This document shows positions 23,003-31,106 of a stretch of 43,099 nt of DNA, one piece after another; within the stretch, counting starts at the first letter, position 1; every line of letters starts with the position of its first letter. A model generated the notes under the pieces. That model was not told the DNA's origin. It did not search any database and saw only the letters and a list, made by a program, of their open reading frames with translations. This DNA is from Aalborgiella sp031424795 (lineage in GTDB: Bacteria > Pseudomonadota > Gammaproteobacteria > Burkholderiales > Burkholderiaceae_C). The stretch is taken from NCBI GenBank assembly GCA_031424795.1, contig JANPIC010000054.1:1-43099 (forward strand), read 5' to 3'. The position numbers were made by a program, and so were the translations under genes.

Positions 23003-25231
23003 ATGACAGTATCAACACACGGTTTACGGCTCAGAAATGGCTCATATGCATGGCGCGCGGGTGTGGAGTTGCTGTCTTCCATGCGGTTTTCAATTTCGTT
23101 GTTGACCATTATTTGTATTGCATCCATCATTGGTACAGTACTTAAGCAAAACGAGCCCGTTAACAACTACATCAACCAGTTTGGGCCTTTTTGGGCGCAG
23201 GTATTTGCGTCAGCCAGCCTGACAGCGGTTTACAGCGCTTGGTGGTTCATGCTGATTTTGGCCTTCTTGGTCATCAGCACCAGCTTGTGTGTTTCACGGA
23301 ATATTCCAAAAATTTGGACGGATTGGCATGTTTTTAAAGAGGGTATGCGTGAGCAAAGTATTCAAGCTTTCGGTCACAGAGCGCATGCTTCGCTACAGGA
23401 AACGCCACATGCAGCGGCTGAACGCATAGGACGCATGCTTGCGCAAGGTGGCTGGAAGGTCAAACTGCAAGAGCGGAAAAGAGATAACAGTGAATCGGGG
23501 TGGATGGTTGCAGCCAAGGCCGGCCGTGTCAACAAACTGGGCTACATTGCGGCGCACAGTGCTATTGTGCTGGTGTGCATTGGCGGCTTGTTGGATGGCG
23601 ATTTGATTGTCAAAGCGCAAATGCTGCTGAACGGCAAAACAGCTTACAGTGGCGGCGGTTTGATATCAGACGTGAAGCCCGAGCATCGCCTGAGCCCCAG
23701 CAACCCTACCTTCCGCGCGAATCTTTTGGTGGCAGAAGGTGCGCAGTCCAGCACCGCTATTTTGAACCAAGGCAGTGGGGTGTTGATTCAAGATTTGCCG
23801 TTTTCCATAGAGCTGAAAAAGTTTGTGGTTGAGCATTACTCAACCGGTATGCCCAAGCTGTTTGCCAGCGATATTGTGATTCACGACAAAGAAACGGGCG
23901 CTAAAACCCCTGCTCGGGTTGAGGTGAACCACCCTGTGAATTACAAAGGCATAGAGATATTTCAGTCAAGTTTTGACGATGGCGGCTCAACTGTCAAACT
24001 CAAAGCCGTACCTTTGACGGCTGCTACCAAGCCGTTTGAAGTGGAGGGCGTGATCGGAAATGCCACTCAATTACAAAACGGTGCCAATGACAAATTGACC
24101 TTGGAATTTGCGGCTTTGCGGGTTTTTAACATTGAAAACTTTGGCAAAGATGGCGTTGGCAGCGGCAAGTCTGGCTCTGCTGTGGATGTTCGCAAGGTTG
24201 ATCTGCGTGAGTCTATTGACTCAAAACTAGGTGCGGCCAACAAAACCAAAACCAACAAAGAGTTGCGCAATGTGGGTCCAAGCATCACCTACAAACTGCG
24301 TGATGCTGCAGGCCAAGCCAAAGAATTCCATAACTACATGCTGCCCGTCAAAATGGGTGATGATGAGAACGATGCGCCCGTGTTTTTACTGGGCATGCGT
24401 GAATCAACGGCTGAGGCATTCCGCTATTTACGCATCCCTGCGGATGACAAAGGCAGCATGGAGGGCTTTTTGCAGCTACGCGCTGCCTTGGCTGACCCGT
24501 TCAAGCGAGACAGAGCTGTAGCAAAATATGCGCAAAAAGCGGCGGGCTCAGATCGGCCAGAGATGGCGCAGCAATTAGCCCTCTCGGCCTCCAAAGCGAT
24601 GAGCTTGTTTGCGGGCTCTGTCAGTTCTGAAGCTCTGGTGGGTTCTGCTGAAAAACCACCTGTCATTGCGCAGCCAACTGCGGCAGGTTTGCAAGCAGTG
24701 GCAGATTTTATTGAAAAAAATGTGCCAGAAGCTGAGCGTGAAAAAGCCAGCGAAGTATTGATTCGTATTTTGAACGGCGCATTGTTCGAGCTGGTGCAGT
24801 TGACGCGCGCAGAAGCAGGCCTCAAACCATTAGATTTGAGCGATAAAACACAGTCTTACATGATGCAAACCGTGTTATCTCTCAGCGATGCCAGTATTTA
24901 CCCAGCACCAATGGCGTTTATGCTGCAAGACTTCATGCAAGTGCAGGCCAGTGTATTCCAGGTGGCTAGTGCACCAGGTAAAACAGTGGTTTACACAGGT
25001 TGCGCCTTGTTGATTTTGGGCGTGTTTGCGATGCTTTATATTCGTGAGCGCCGCGTTTGGGTGTGGCTTGCACCTAGTAGTGACGCAACGGGAGCACAGG
25101 CCAGCATGGCGCTGTCGACCAACCGAAAAACCATGGATGGTGATCACGAGTTTGCCCATCTAACTGAAAAACTTATTGGTGTAAAACCAGACGTAAAGCC
25201 AGAAACAAGAGTAAATGCAAAGGCGGAATGA
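23003..25231 (+). CDS. resB: Cytochrome c biogenesis protein ResB (Ccs1)
   Basis: This 742-residue integral membrane protein is half of the system II haem ligation complex that attaches haem to periplasmic apocytochromes c. It has an N-terminal transmembrane region (FSISLLTIICIASIIGTVL, then WWFMLILAFLVISTSLCVSRN), a third helix (YIAAHSAIVLVCIGGLL), a large periplasmic domain with EVNHPVNYKGIEIFQSSFDDGGS, characteristic of ResB, and a final helix (VVYTGCALLILGVFAMLYIRERR). The stop overlaps ccsB (ATGA). No strong ribosome site precedes ATG 23003; M27 is an alternative start. Confidence 0.95.
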   Translation: MTVSTHGLRLRNGSYAWRAGVELLSSMRFSISLLTIICIASIIGTVLKQNEPVNNYINQFGPFWAQVFASASLTAVYSAWWFMLILAFLVISTSLCVSRNIPKIWTDWHVFKEGMREQSIQAFGHRAHASLQETPHAAAERIGRMLAQGGWKVKLQERKRDNSESGWMVAAKAGRVNKLGYIAAHSAIVLVCIGGLLDGDLIVKAQMLLNGKTAYSGGGLISDVKPEHRLSPSNPTFRANLLVAEGAQSSTAILNQGSGVLIQDLPFSIELKKFVVEHYSTGMPKLFASDIVIHDKETGAKTPARVEVNHPVNYKGIEIFQSSFDDGGSTVKLKAVPLTAATKPFEVEGVIGNATQLQNGANDKLTLEFAALRVFNIENFGKDGVGSGKSGSAVDVRKVDLRESIDSKLGAANKTKTNKELRNVGPSITYKLRDAAGQAKEFHNYMLPVKMGDDENDAPVFLLGMRESTAEAFRYLRIPADDKGSMEGFLQLRAALADPFKRDRAVAKYAQKAAGSDRPEMAQQLALSASKAMSLFAGSVSSEALVGSAEKPPVIAQPTAAGLQAVADFIEKNVPEAEREKASEVLIRILNGALFELVQLTRAEAGLKPLDLSDKTQSYMMQTVLSLSDASIYPAPMAFMLQDFMQVQASVFQVASAPGKTVVYTGCALLILGVFAMLYIRERRVWVWLAPSSDATGAQASMALSTNRKTMDGDHEFAHLTEKLIGVKPDVKPETRVNAKAE

Positions 25232-26607
25232 TGAATACAACAGCGATTTCAAACACAAACTCAGTCTCGAGCTCAGTCACCAGCATGAGCCTGAACCCAG
25301 GTTTCTTTGCCCAACGCAACCGTTTTGATTGGGTGTTTGCGGCCTTGGTCGTCTTTGGTGGTTTGTTCGTTTTTCAACGCTATTTAAACGCGATGGATGT
25401 ATACGAAAAAGGCATTTTGCTGGTTGCCATCCCTTTTGCCGTCTGGTTGGGTTGGTTTTGGCGGCCACTGCAGGTGCTGATGGCAACCGTTACGGCTTTT
25501 TCGCTTTTGGGCATTTGGTCATACCAAGCACCCGCTGAATTAGGTGGCGCAACCCTAGCCCGTGCTGAATCTGTTTTTTGGCTCAAGTACTTTTTATCCA
25601 GCCAATCGGCTATTTTGTGGATGAGCGTGTTGTTTTTCATGAGTACCATTTTTTATTGGATAGGCGTTGCCGCAACCAAACAAAGTGCTGCGATGGAGCT
25701 GATTGGCTCGCGCTTGGCTTGGGTTGCCGTGGCCATGGCGCTGATTGGTACCATGGTGCGCTGGTACGAAAGCTACTTACTGGGAGCGGATATTGGCCAC
25801 ATCCCTGTTAGTAATTTATACGAAGTGTTTGTGCTTTTCAGCTGGCTCACGGCCGCCATGTATTTGTATTTTGAAGCGCAATACAAAACCCGTGCCTTGG
25901 GTGCGTTTGTGATGTTGGTGGTCAGCGCCGCTGTGGGCTTTTTGCTGTGGTACACCTTGGTACGCGGCGCGCATGAAATTCAACCACTGGTTCCCGCGCT
26001 GAAAAGCTGGTGGATGAAGATTCATGTACCCGCTAATTTTGTGGGCTACGGCGCATTTGCCATTTCCGCCATGATTGCTTTTGGCTATTTGATCAAGCAA
26101 CAAGCGACCGAGACGCGCTGGTACAAACTCACGCCGCTCTTATTGTTGGGTGTGGTCTTGTGTTTTATGCCCTTGGTTTTCCGTAAAACCACGCTGGAAG
26201 CGGGTGGCAGCTATTGGTTGGGCTACCTCATTATCTCGGCGGCGATTGTGGGCGGCATTTTGTGGGCTCGCCAGCGCATTGCAACGCGTTTGCCAAGTTT
26301 CGAGGTGATGGACGATGTGATGTACAAATCCATCGCTGTCGGTTTCGCCTTTTTCACCATTGCAACCGTGTTGGGCGCTTTGTGGGCGGCTGAAGCTTGG
26401 GGTGGCTACTGGAGCTGGGACCCGAAAGAAACTTGGGCATTGATTGTTTGGCTCAACTATGCCGCTTGGCTGCACATGCGCCTGATGAAGGGCTTGCGCG
26501 GCACCGTAGCGGCTTGGTGGGCGCTGGCAGGCTTGGGGGTGACCAGTTTCGCCTTTTTAGGCGTCAACATGTTTTTGAGTGGCTTGCACAGCTACGGAAC
26601 GCTATGA
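25228..26607 (+). CDS. ccsB: Cytochrome c biogenesis protein CcsB/CcsA (ResC-type)
   Basis: This polytopic partner of ResB (459 residues) handles haem and ligates it to apocytochromes. It has the haem-handling tryptophan-rich motif WGGYWSWDPKETWALIVWLNYAAWLH near the C-terminus and membrane-embedded His residues expected for haem binding. It is translationally coupled to resB. With cytochrome c4 upstream and MsrPQ downstream, the stretch is devoted to periplasmic redox proteins. Naming varies between ccsA, ccsB and resC. Confidence 0.95.
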   Translation: MMNTTAISNTNSVSSSVTSMSLNPGFFAQRNRFDWVFAALVVFGGLFVFQRYLNAMDVYEKGILLVAIPFAVWLGWFWRPLQVLMATVTAFSLLGIWSYQAPAELGGATLARAESVFWLKYFLSSQSAILWMSVLFFMSTIFYWIGVAATKQSAAMELIGSRLAWVAVAMALIGTMVRWYESYLLGADIGHIPVSNLYEVFVLFSWLTAAMYLYFEAQYKTRALGAFVMLVVSAAVGFLLWYTLVRGAHEIQPLVPALKSWWMKIHVPANFVGYGAFAISAMIAFGYLIKQQATETRWYKLTPLLLLGVVLCFMPLVFRKTTLEAGGSYWLGYLIISAAIVGGILWARQRIATRLPSFEVMDDVMYKSIAVGFAFFTIATVLGALWAAEAWGGYWSWDPKETWALIVWLNYAAWLHMRLMKGLRGTVAAWWALAGLGVTSFAFLGVNMFLSGLHSYGTL

Positions 26608-26625
26608 AGGTGTGAATATCGATTT

Positions 26626-26651
26626 AAAAAGAGCTCTAGTAGCCCTTTTTT
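26626..26651 (+). terminator. Rho-independent terminator after ccsB
   Basis: AAAAAG-A-GCT pairs with AGC-C-CTTTTTT around a CTAGT loop, with one mismatch. It lies about 20 bp past the ccsB stop, so msrP is probably transcribed separately. Confidence 0.65.
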
Positions 26652-26756
26652 GTCCCTGAGCTAGCAATGCTGTGGCGGCTGTGATTGAATCTATGTAAGA
26701 AATAGCTGCGTATACAGACTATATAGAGTCAATTCGTTATCAATAAGGAATCCACC

Positions 26757-27755
26757 ATGCTCATCAAAACGCACAACGACGGTTTTAACCACCTCATCAG
26801 CAGCGAAATCACGCCACAAGGCATTTATACGGGTCGACGTGACCTGATGAAGCTCATGGCGGGCGGCGTGGCAGGCGCGGCGATGGCCAGCTGGGCATCG
26901 CGCGAAGCACATGCTATGACGCCAAAACCGGGCAAATTGGCAGCTTTGGCCAACACGCCGTCAAAAATAGCCGGCGGTATGGCAATGGACAAGCTGACCG
27001 ACTACAAAGACGCCAGCACCTACAACAACTTTTACGAATTTGGCACCGACAAAGCCGACCCCGCCAGAAACGCCCATACCCTGAAAACCACGCCGTGGAC
27101 GGTGGAGATTGAAGGCTTGGTCAAAAAACCAGCGAAATACACCTTGGAAGATTTGCTCAAGCTCAGTGCCCAAGAAGAGCGCATTTATCGCTTGCGCTGC
27201 GTTGAGGGCTGGTCTATGGTGATTCCATGGGTGGGCTACTCGTTGTCAGAGTTGATCAAAAAAGTCGAACCGCTCAGCAATGCCAAATACGTTGAATTTG
27301 TGACCTTGGCTGACCCGAAAACCATGCCCTTTGTCGGCTCGCGCGTGCTGGATTGGCCGTATGTGGAAGGTCTGCGTATGGATGAAGCCATGAACCCGCT
27401 CACTTTGCTCAGTTTCGGCATGTATGGCGAAGTGTTGCCTAACCAAAGCGGCGCACCCGTGCGTTTGGTCGTGCCATGGAAATATGGCTTCAAAAGCGCG
27501 AAAAGCTTGGTCAAAATCCGCTTTACCGACAAACTACCTGCCACAGCTTGGAACAAAGCCGCCGCCAATGAATACGGTTTTTACTCGAATGTGAACCCCA
27601 CGGTAGACCACCCACGCTGGAGCCAAGCGACCGAGCGCCGCATTGGTGAAGAGGGCGGTTTGTTCGCTAAAAAGCGTAAAACCGAGATGTTCAACGGCTA
27701 CGAAGCACAGGTTGCGGCTATGTATGCTGGCATGGATTTGAAGAAAAACTTCTAA
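26757..27755 (+). CDS. msrP: Protein-methionine-sulfoxide reductase, molybdopterin subunit MsrP
   Basis: This periplasmic Mo-cofactor enzyme repairs oxidised methionines in envelope proteins. The 332-residue precursor has a Tat signal (GRRDLMKLMAGGVAGAAMASWA, RR at 27-28). The Mo-coordinating Cys is C148 in RLRCVEGWSMVIPWVG. The C-terminal pattern (SGAPVRLVVPWKYGFKSAKSLVKIRF, TAWNKAAANEYGFYSNVNP) is family-typical. A good ribosome site, AAGGAAT, precedes ATG 26757. msrQ follows after 24 bp, forming the usual two-gene unit. Confidence 0.96.
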   Translation: MLIKTHNDGFNHLISSEITPQGIYTGRRDLMKLMAGGVAGAAMASWASREAHAMTPKPGKLAALANTPSKIAGGMAMDKLTDYKDASTYNNFYEFGTDKADPARNAHTLKTTPWTVEIEGLVKKPAKYTLEDLLKLSAQEERIYRLRCVEGWSMVIPWVGYSLSELIKKVEPLSNAKYVEFVTLADPKTMPFVGSRVLDWPYVEGLRMDEAMNPLTLLSFGMYGEVLPNQSGAPVRLVVPWKYGFKSAKSLVKIRFTDKLPATAWNKAAANEYGFYSNVNPTVDHPRWSQATERRIGEEGGLFAKKRKTEMFNGYEAQVAAMYAGMDLKKNF

Positions 27756-27779
27756 ATTAATATCTGATTTCTATCGACC

Positions 27780-28403
27780 ATGCGTCAATACCTCACCCGC
27801 CCAGCTGCCAAGCCGGTGCTGTTTGTGCTGTGCTTACTGCCGTTTGCGTGGCTGGTCTACAACGTCTTCACGCAAAACTTGGGCGCCAACCCGCAAGAGG
27901 CCTTGATTCGTTCGACGGGCGACTGGACGCTGCGATTTTTGTGCATTGTGCTGGCGGTTACCCCGCTGCGAACCATCAGCAATACGCCGGGTTTAGCGCG
28001 TTTTAGACGCATGTTAGGGCTATTTGTCTACTTTTATGTGGTCGTTCACCTGCTGAGCTATAGTTGGTTTGACATGGGTTTTGATATTCCCGATATTGCC
28101 AAAGACATCGCCAAACGGCCCTTTATTTTGGTGGGGTTTGCTGCTTTTGTGCTGCTGACACCGTTGGCGCTGACCTCCTTCAACAAAGCCATCAAGGCCA
28201 TGGGTGCGAAACGCTGGCAGTTGCTGCACAAGCTGGTTTACCTGATTGCTGGTTTGGGCATCCTGCACTTTTTCTGGATGCGGGCGGGTAAAAACAACTT
28301 TAACGAGGTGTTTGTTTACGCGGCAATACTGGCTGTGCTGCTGGGTTGGAGAGTCGTTCAGTGGTTAAAGAAAAAGCAGCAAAACACGAGAAAATACGCG
28401 TAA
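27780..28403 (+). CDS. msrQ: MsrQ, haem-binding membrane subunit of the methionine sulfoxide reductase
   Basis: This 207-residue integral membrane b-type haem protein passes electrons from the respiratory chain to MsrP. It has about six helices (FVLCLLPFAWLVYNVF; LGLFVYFYVVVHLLSYSWFD; PFILVGFAAFVLLTPLALTSF; LLHKLVYLIAGLGILHFFWMRAGK). The histidines in VVHLLSY, LLHKLVY and LHFFW are the expected haem ligands. RFLCIVLAVTPLR is a family hallmark. Repeat copy 5 lies just after the stop. Confidence 0.95.
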   Translation: MRQYLTRPAAKPVLFVLCLLPFAWLVYNVFTQNLGANPQEALIRSTGDWTLRFLCIVLAVTPLRTISNTPGLARFRRMLGLFVYFYVVVHLLSYSWFDMGFDIPDIAKDIAKRPFILVGFAAFVLLTPLALTSFNKAIKAMGAKRWQLLHKLVYLIAGLGILHFFWMRAGKNNFNEVFVYAAILAVLLGWRVVQWLKKKQQNTRKYA

Positions 28404-28417
28404 AAGCACAAAAAATA

Positions 28418-28482
28418 CGGTAAATATGCCTTTAGCCGGCGTATTTATTGCCTAATTAGCTATAAAAATAATAGCATATTTA
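28418..28482 (-). repeat. Dispersed palindromic repeat, copy 5
   Basis: Minus-strand reading: GCTAT-N7-ATAGC-N8-CAATAAATACGCCGGCTA with tail AAGGCATATTTACC. It fills the convergent msrQ/PrpD gap. Its tail (GGCTAAAGGCATA) matches the lysA copy especially well. Confidence 0.88.
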
Positions 28483-28492
28483 CTTTTTTAAA

Positions 28493-29893
28493 TTACTTTT
28501 TAGGCGTTGCCAGCTGGATGATGTTTTTCACATCCTCAGCTTGCCCCACGCTCCAGCAGGCTTTGATCAACGCTGCCGTTTGCGTTTCACCCAAAATAGG
28601 GTCACTCAAACCGTGAAATTTGCCTTCTAGCAAGGCTGTCGTCATTGGGTTTTGCAGCGAGCCAATGGCGTGTTCGACGAAAACATGCACGCGGCGGCCA
28701 TCGATCAGAATGGCGGTTACATCTGCGCTGGCTTCGTCAATCGCGTCGTCGACCACGGCGACCACTTTGCGGCGCAAGGCGACCATGTCTGGGCGGTTCA
28801 CGAAAGCGTCGTGGTACTCGTCTTCCGTCGCTTGGCCAACCATCAAACCTGCCGCGCAACCGTGGTAGACGCTGAATTTGGCTTGTAGACCGTCTTGTGG
28901 CTCTTTTTTTCCGGTCAATTCGAGCACCAATGAGTGAACTTTCAACTCAATCCGCTCGATTTGCTCAGGCTTCACGCCTTGGGCGCGTAATTGAGCACAG
29001 GCGTCGATGCTGGGGTGAATCACGATGCCACAGGCAAAGGGTTTGTAGCTGTTGAACGAGATTTCAAAGCGTTGGCCCAGCTCGTGGGTGATTTCAGACC
29101 AGTCATTTTTGGTTGAAATCGTTTGCATCATCCCGCGCGGTGCTTCAAGGGCTTTGGGGCTGGCGGTAAAGCCGTTTTTTGCCAAAAGAGCCGACATCAA
29201 GCCCGCCCGGGCTGCGCCGCCGGGGTGAAAGGGCTTGGTCATGGTGCCAAACTGTTCGCGCATGCCAATAGGTTGCGACGCCGCAATCCCCAACGCCATG
29301 GCGGTTTGTGCCGTATCAAGTTTCAACAGACGTGCGCAGGCCGCCGCTGCACCCAAGGTGCCAGTGGAGCCGGTGATGTGCCAACCACGGTCGTAATGCT
29401 CGGGATACATGGCGTTGCCGACGCGACAGGCCACGTCGATACCAATCACCAGCGCATCAATCAGCTCGCGACCCGAAACGCGCTGTGTTTCATCTGGGTT
29501 GTTACTTGTATATTCAGCCAGTGCCAATGCAGCAGAGGCAACCGGGCCTGCAGGATGGATGATGGTTTTGAGGTGCGTATCGTCAAAGTCAAACGTGTGC
29601 GAGGTGATGCCGTTGACCAGCGCCGCATTGGCCATGTCCAGCTTGTCCGCACGACCCAAGATGCTGGCTTGCGCTGCGGGTTGCAGCATGTTGGCGGCGG
29701 CGATGGCGGCATCGGCCGCTTCGTGGTTGGCTGCACCGACAGCGCAACCCAGCCAGTTCATAAAGGTGCGGTGTGCCTCATGGTCGACAGCATCGCTCCA
29801 GCCCTTAGACGGGTGTGTGGCGACGAATTTGGCCAATATTTGGGTGATGGGTGGTGCGTTGTGATCTGCGGAAACTTGGGTATTGCGAGCCAT
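28493..29893 (-). CDS. MmgE/PrpD family protein
   Basis: This 466-residue cytoplasmic protein belongs to the family that includes 2-methylcitrate dehydratase PrpD, cis-aconitate decarboxylase and related lyases. Family marks include FMNWLGCAVGAANHEAADAA, GRADKLDMANAALVNGITSHTFDFDDTH (the acidic FDFDDTH region), HPAGPVASAALALAE, GWHITGSTGTLGAAAACARLLKLD and SYKPFACGIVIHPSID. No prpB or prpC is nearby, so it is unlikely to be the methylcitrate-cycle enzyme; the substrate is unknown. It is downstream of a Bug-type binding-protein gene on the same strand, a pairing often seen with catabolism of small organic acids. Gap to that gene: 121 bp with repeat copy 6. Confidence 0.85.
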   Translation of the reverse strand: MARNTQVSADHNAPPITQILAKFVATHPSKGWSDAVDHEAHRTFMNWLGCAVGAANHEAADAAIAAANMLQPAAQASILGRADKLDMANAALVNGITSHTFDFDDTHLKTIIHPAGPVASAALALAEYTSNNPDETQRVSGRELIDALVIGIDVACRVGNAMYPEHYDRGWHITGSTGTLGAAAACARLLKLDTAQTAMALGIAASQPIGMREQFGTMTKPFHPGGAARAGLMSALLAKNGFTASPKALEAPRGMMQTISTKNDWSEITHELGQRFEISFNSYKPFACGIVIHPSIDACAQLRAQGVKPEQIERIELKVHSLVLELTGKKEPQDGLQAKFSVYHGCAAGLMVGQATEDEYHDAFVNRPDMVALRRKVVAVVDDAIDEASADVTAILIDGRRVHVFVEHAIGSLQNPMTTALLEGKFHGLSDPILGETQTAALIKACWSVGQAEDVKNIIQLATPKK

Positions 29894-29940
29894 GGTGATT
29901 GAATGGTAGAACGAAAGATGGATGAGTTAATATTGATTTA

Positions 29941-30000
29941 AGCTATAAATATAATAGCTGCTTAGGCAATAAATACGCCGGCTAGAGTGGTATTTATAGG
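29941..30000 (+). repeat. Dispersed palindromic repeat, copy 6
   Basis: AGCTAT-N7-ATAGCT, then GCTTAGG and CAATAAATACGCCGGCTAG with tail AGTGGTATTTATAGG. This is the copy nearest the consensus. It lies between the Bug and PrpD-like genes, so both must be transcribed through it if they form an operon. Confidence 0.9.
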
Positions 30001-30014
30001 GTTTTTAGAGTAAA

Positions 30015-30998
30015 TCAGGTATCCAGCTCAATCTTGCGGTCTTTGGCAAGTTTGGTCCAACGGGCGATGTCATTTTTAACGAAATCGGCGAATTGATCGG
30101 GTGACAGGACGATAGGTTCAATAGCCTCAATCGACAGTTTTTCGCGCAAATCGGGCGCTTTGAGGATGGTGGTCAGCGAATCGCTCAGCGTTTTGACAAT
30201 CGGAGCAGGCATGTTGGCGGGGCCCATAACGCCGTACCACTGCTGCGCATCAAAGCCTTTGAAGCCTGATTCGTCCAGTGTCGGCAGGTCTTTGAATTGC
30301 GAATGCCGCGTCAAACCCGTCACCGCCAGCGGTCTCACACGTCCAGATCGGATGTGCGGCAAAGCAGCAGCCAAGCCCGGAAACATCGCCTGCGTTTGCC
30401 CACCAATCAAGTCAGTGAAGGCTGGCGCGATGCCGCGGTAGGGAATATGAACCAGGAAGGAGTCGATTTGTTGCTTAAACAGCTCCATCGTCAAGTGCGT
30501 GAGTGAACCCTGTCCCGCCGAGCCATAGCTCAGTTTGCCCGGGTTCTTTTTGACGTAATCAACAAATTCTTTGACGGTTTTGACGGGCAGGCCGCTGTTG
30601 ACGACCAGCACGTTTGGCGTGGCGCCTATCATGCCGATGGCGGTGAAGTCTTTTACGGCGTCATAAGGCAATTTACGGGTTGCGGGACTGGTGCCGTGGG
30701 TGGCGACATAGCCTTGCATCAGCGTGTAGCCATCGGGCGCAGCGCGTGCCGTGGCTTGGCAGGCGATCACGCCGCCGCCGCCAGCTTGGTTATCAACAAC
30801 AAAGCTTTGTTTCAGGAGTATTCCCCAGCGCTCGGTTAGCGTTCGCCCCACCATGTCGCTGCCGCCGCCAGCAGAGACGGGCACGATGTAACGGATGGTT
30901 TTACTAGGGTAGGCGGTTTGGCCAAATGCCAACTGCGGTGCAATAGCGCTTGCCAAAGCCATGGCTGGTGCTGCTTGTAAAAGAGTTCGTCGTTGCAT
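30015..30998 (-). CDS. Bug-family (tripartite tricarboxylate) substrate-binding protein
   Basis: This periplasmic binding protein of about 327 residues has a signal peptide (MQRRTLLQAAPAMALASAIAPQLAFGQ, Tat-like RR) and the Bug/TctC core YPSKTIRYIVPVSAGGGSDMVGRTL, VDNQAGGGGVIACQATARAAPDGYTL, LSYGSAGQGSLTHLTMELFK, HIPYRGIAPAFTDLIGGQ, VRPLAVTG. Start ATG 30998 is chosen because GGAGCA lies 6-8 nt upstream; an upstream ATG at 31022 lacks one. Bug proteins are greatly expanded in Burkholderiales and bind carboxylates and similar solutes. No TctAB membrane genes are adjacent. A perfect 20-bp palindrome lies about 67 bp upstream. Confidence 0.92.
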   Translation of the reverse strand: MQRRTLLQAAPAMALASAIAPQLAFGQTAYPSKTIRYIVPVSAGGGSDMVGRTLTERWGILLKQSFVVDNQAGGGGVIACQATARAAPDGYTLMQGYVATHGTSPATRKLPYDAVKDFTAIGMIGATPNVLVVNSGLPVKTVKEFVDYVKKNPGKLSYGSAGQGSLTHLTMELFKQQIDSFLVHIPYRGIAPAFTDLIGGQTQAMFPGLAAALPHIRSGRVRPLAVTGLTRHSQFKDLPTLDESGFKGFDAQQWYGVMGPANMPAPIVKTLSDSLTTILKAPDLREKLSIEAIEPIVLSPDQFADFVKNDIARWTKLAKDRKIELDT

Positions 30999-31064
30999 AG
31001 AAGTTGCTCCAAAAAATTTCACAATTTCTCAAAACTACATTGTAGGCATACCAACAAACACTAA

Positions 31065-31084
31065 AACTTGTCCTAGGACAAGTT
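31065..31084. promoter_or_regulatory. Perfect 20-bp palindrome, GntR-like operator
   Basis: AACTTGTCCTAGGACAAGTT is a perfect inverted repeat with the TTGTC...GACAA form often bound by GntR-family (FCD) regulators. It lies between lysA and the Bug gene, 67 bp before the Bug start. No GntR gene is in the window, so the regulator would be elsewhere. Confidence 0.6.
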
Positions 31085-31106
31085 CTGGAAAATCAAAGCT
31101 TCAGCA

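Noticed and set aside
26690..26732. Possible degenerate repeat copy before msrP (ATAGCTGCGTATACAG...AGAGTC)
   Set aside because: The core is not conserved and the match is limited to short AT-rich words that could arise by chance.
28493..29893. Calling the MmgE/PrpD gene a true 2-methylcitrate dehydratase
   Set aside because: No prpB, prpC or acnM is nearby, and the family covers several different enzymes, so only the family name is supported.
29123..29902. A 259-codon plus-strand frame opposite the PrpD-like gene
   Set aside because: It is antisense to a well-supported gene and has no domain or translation signal.
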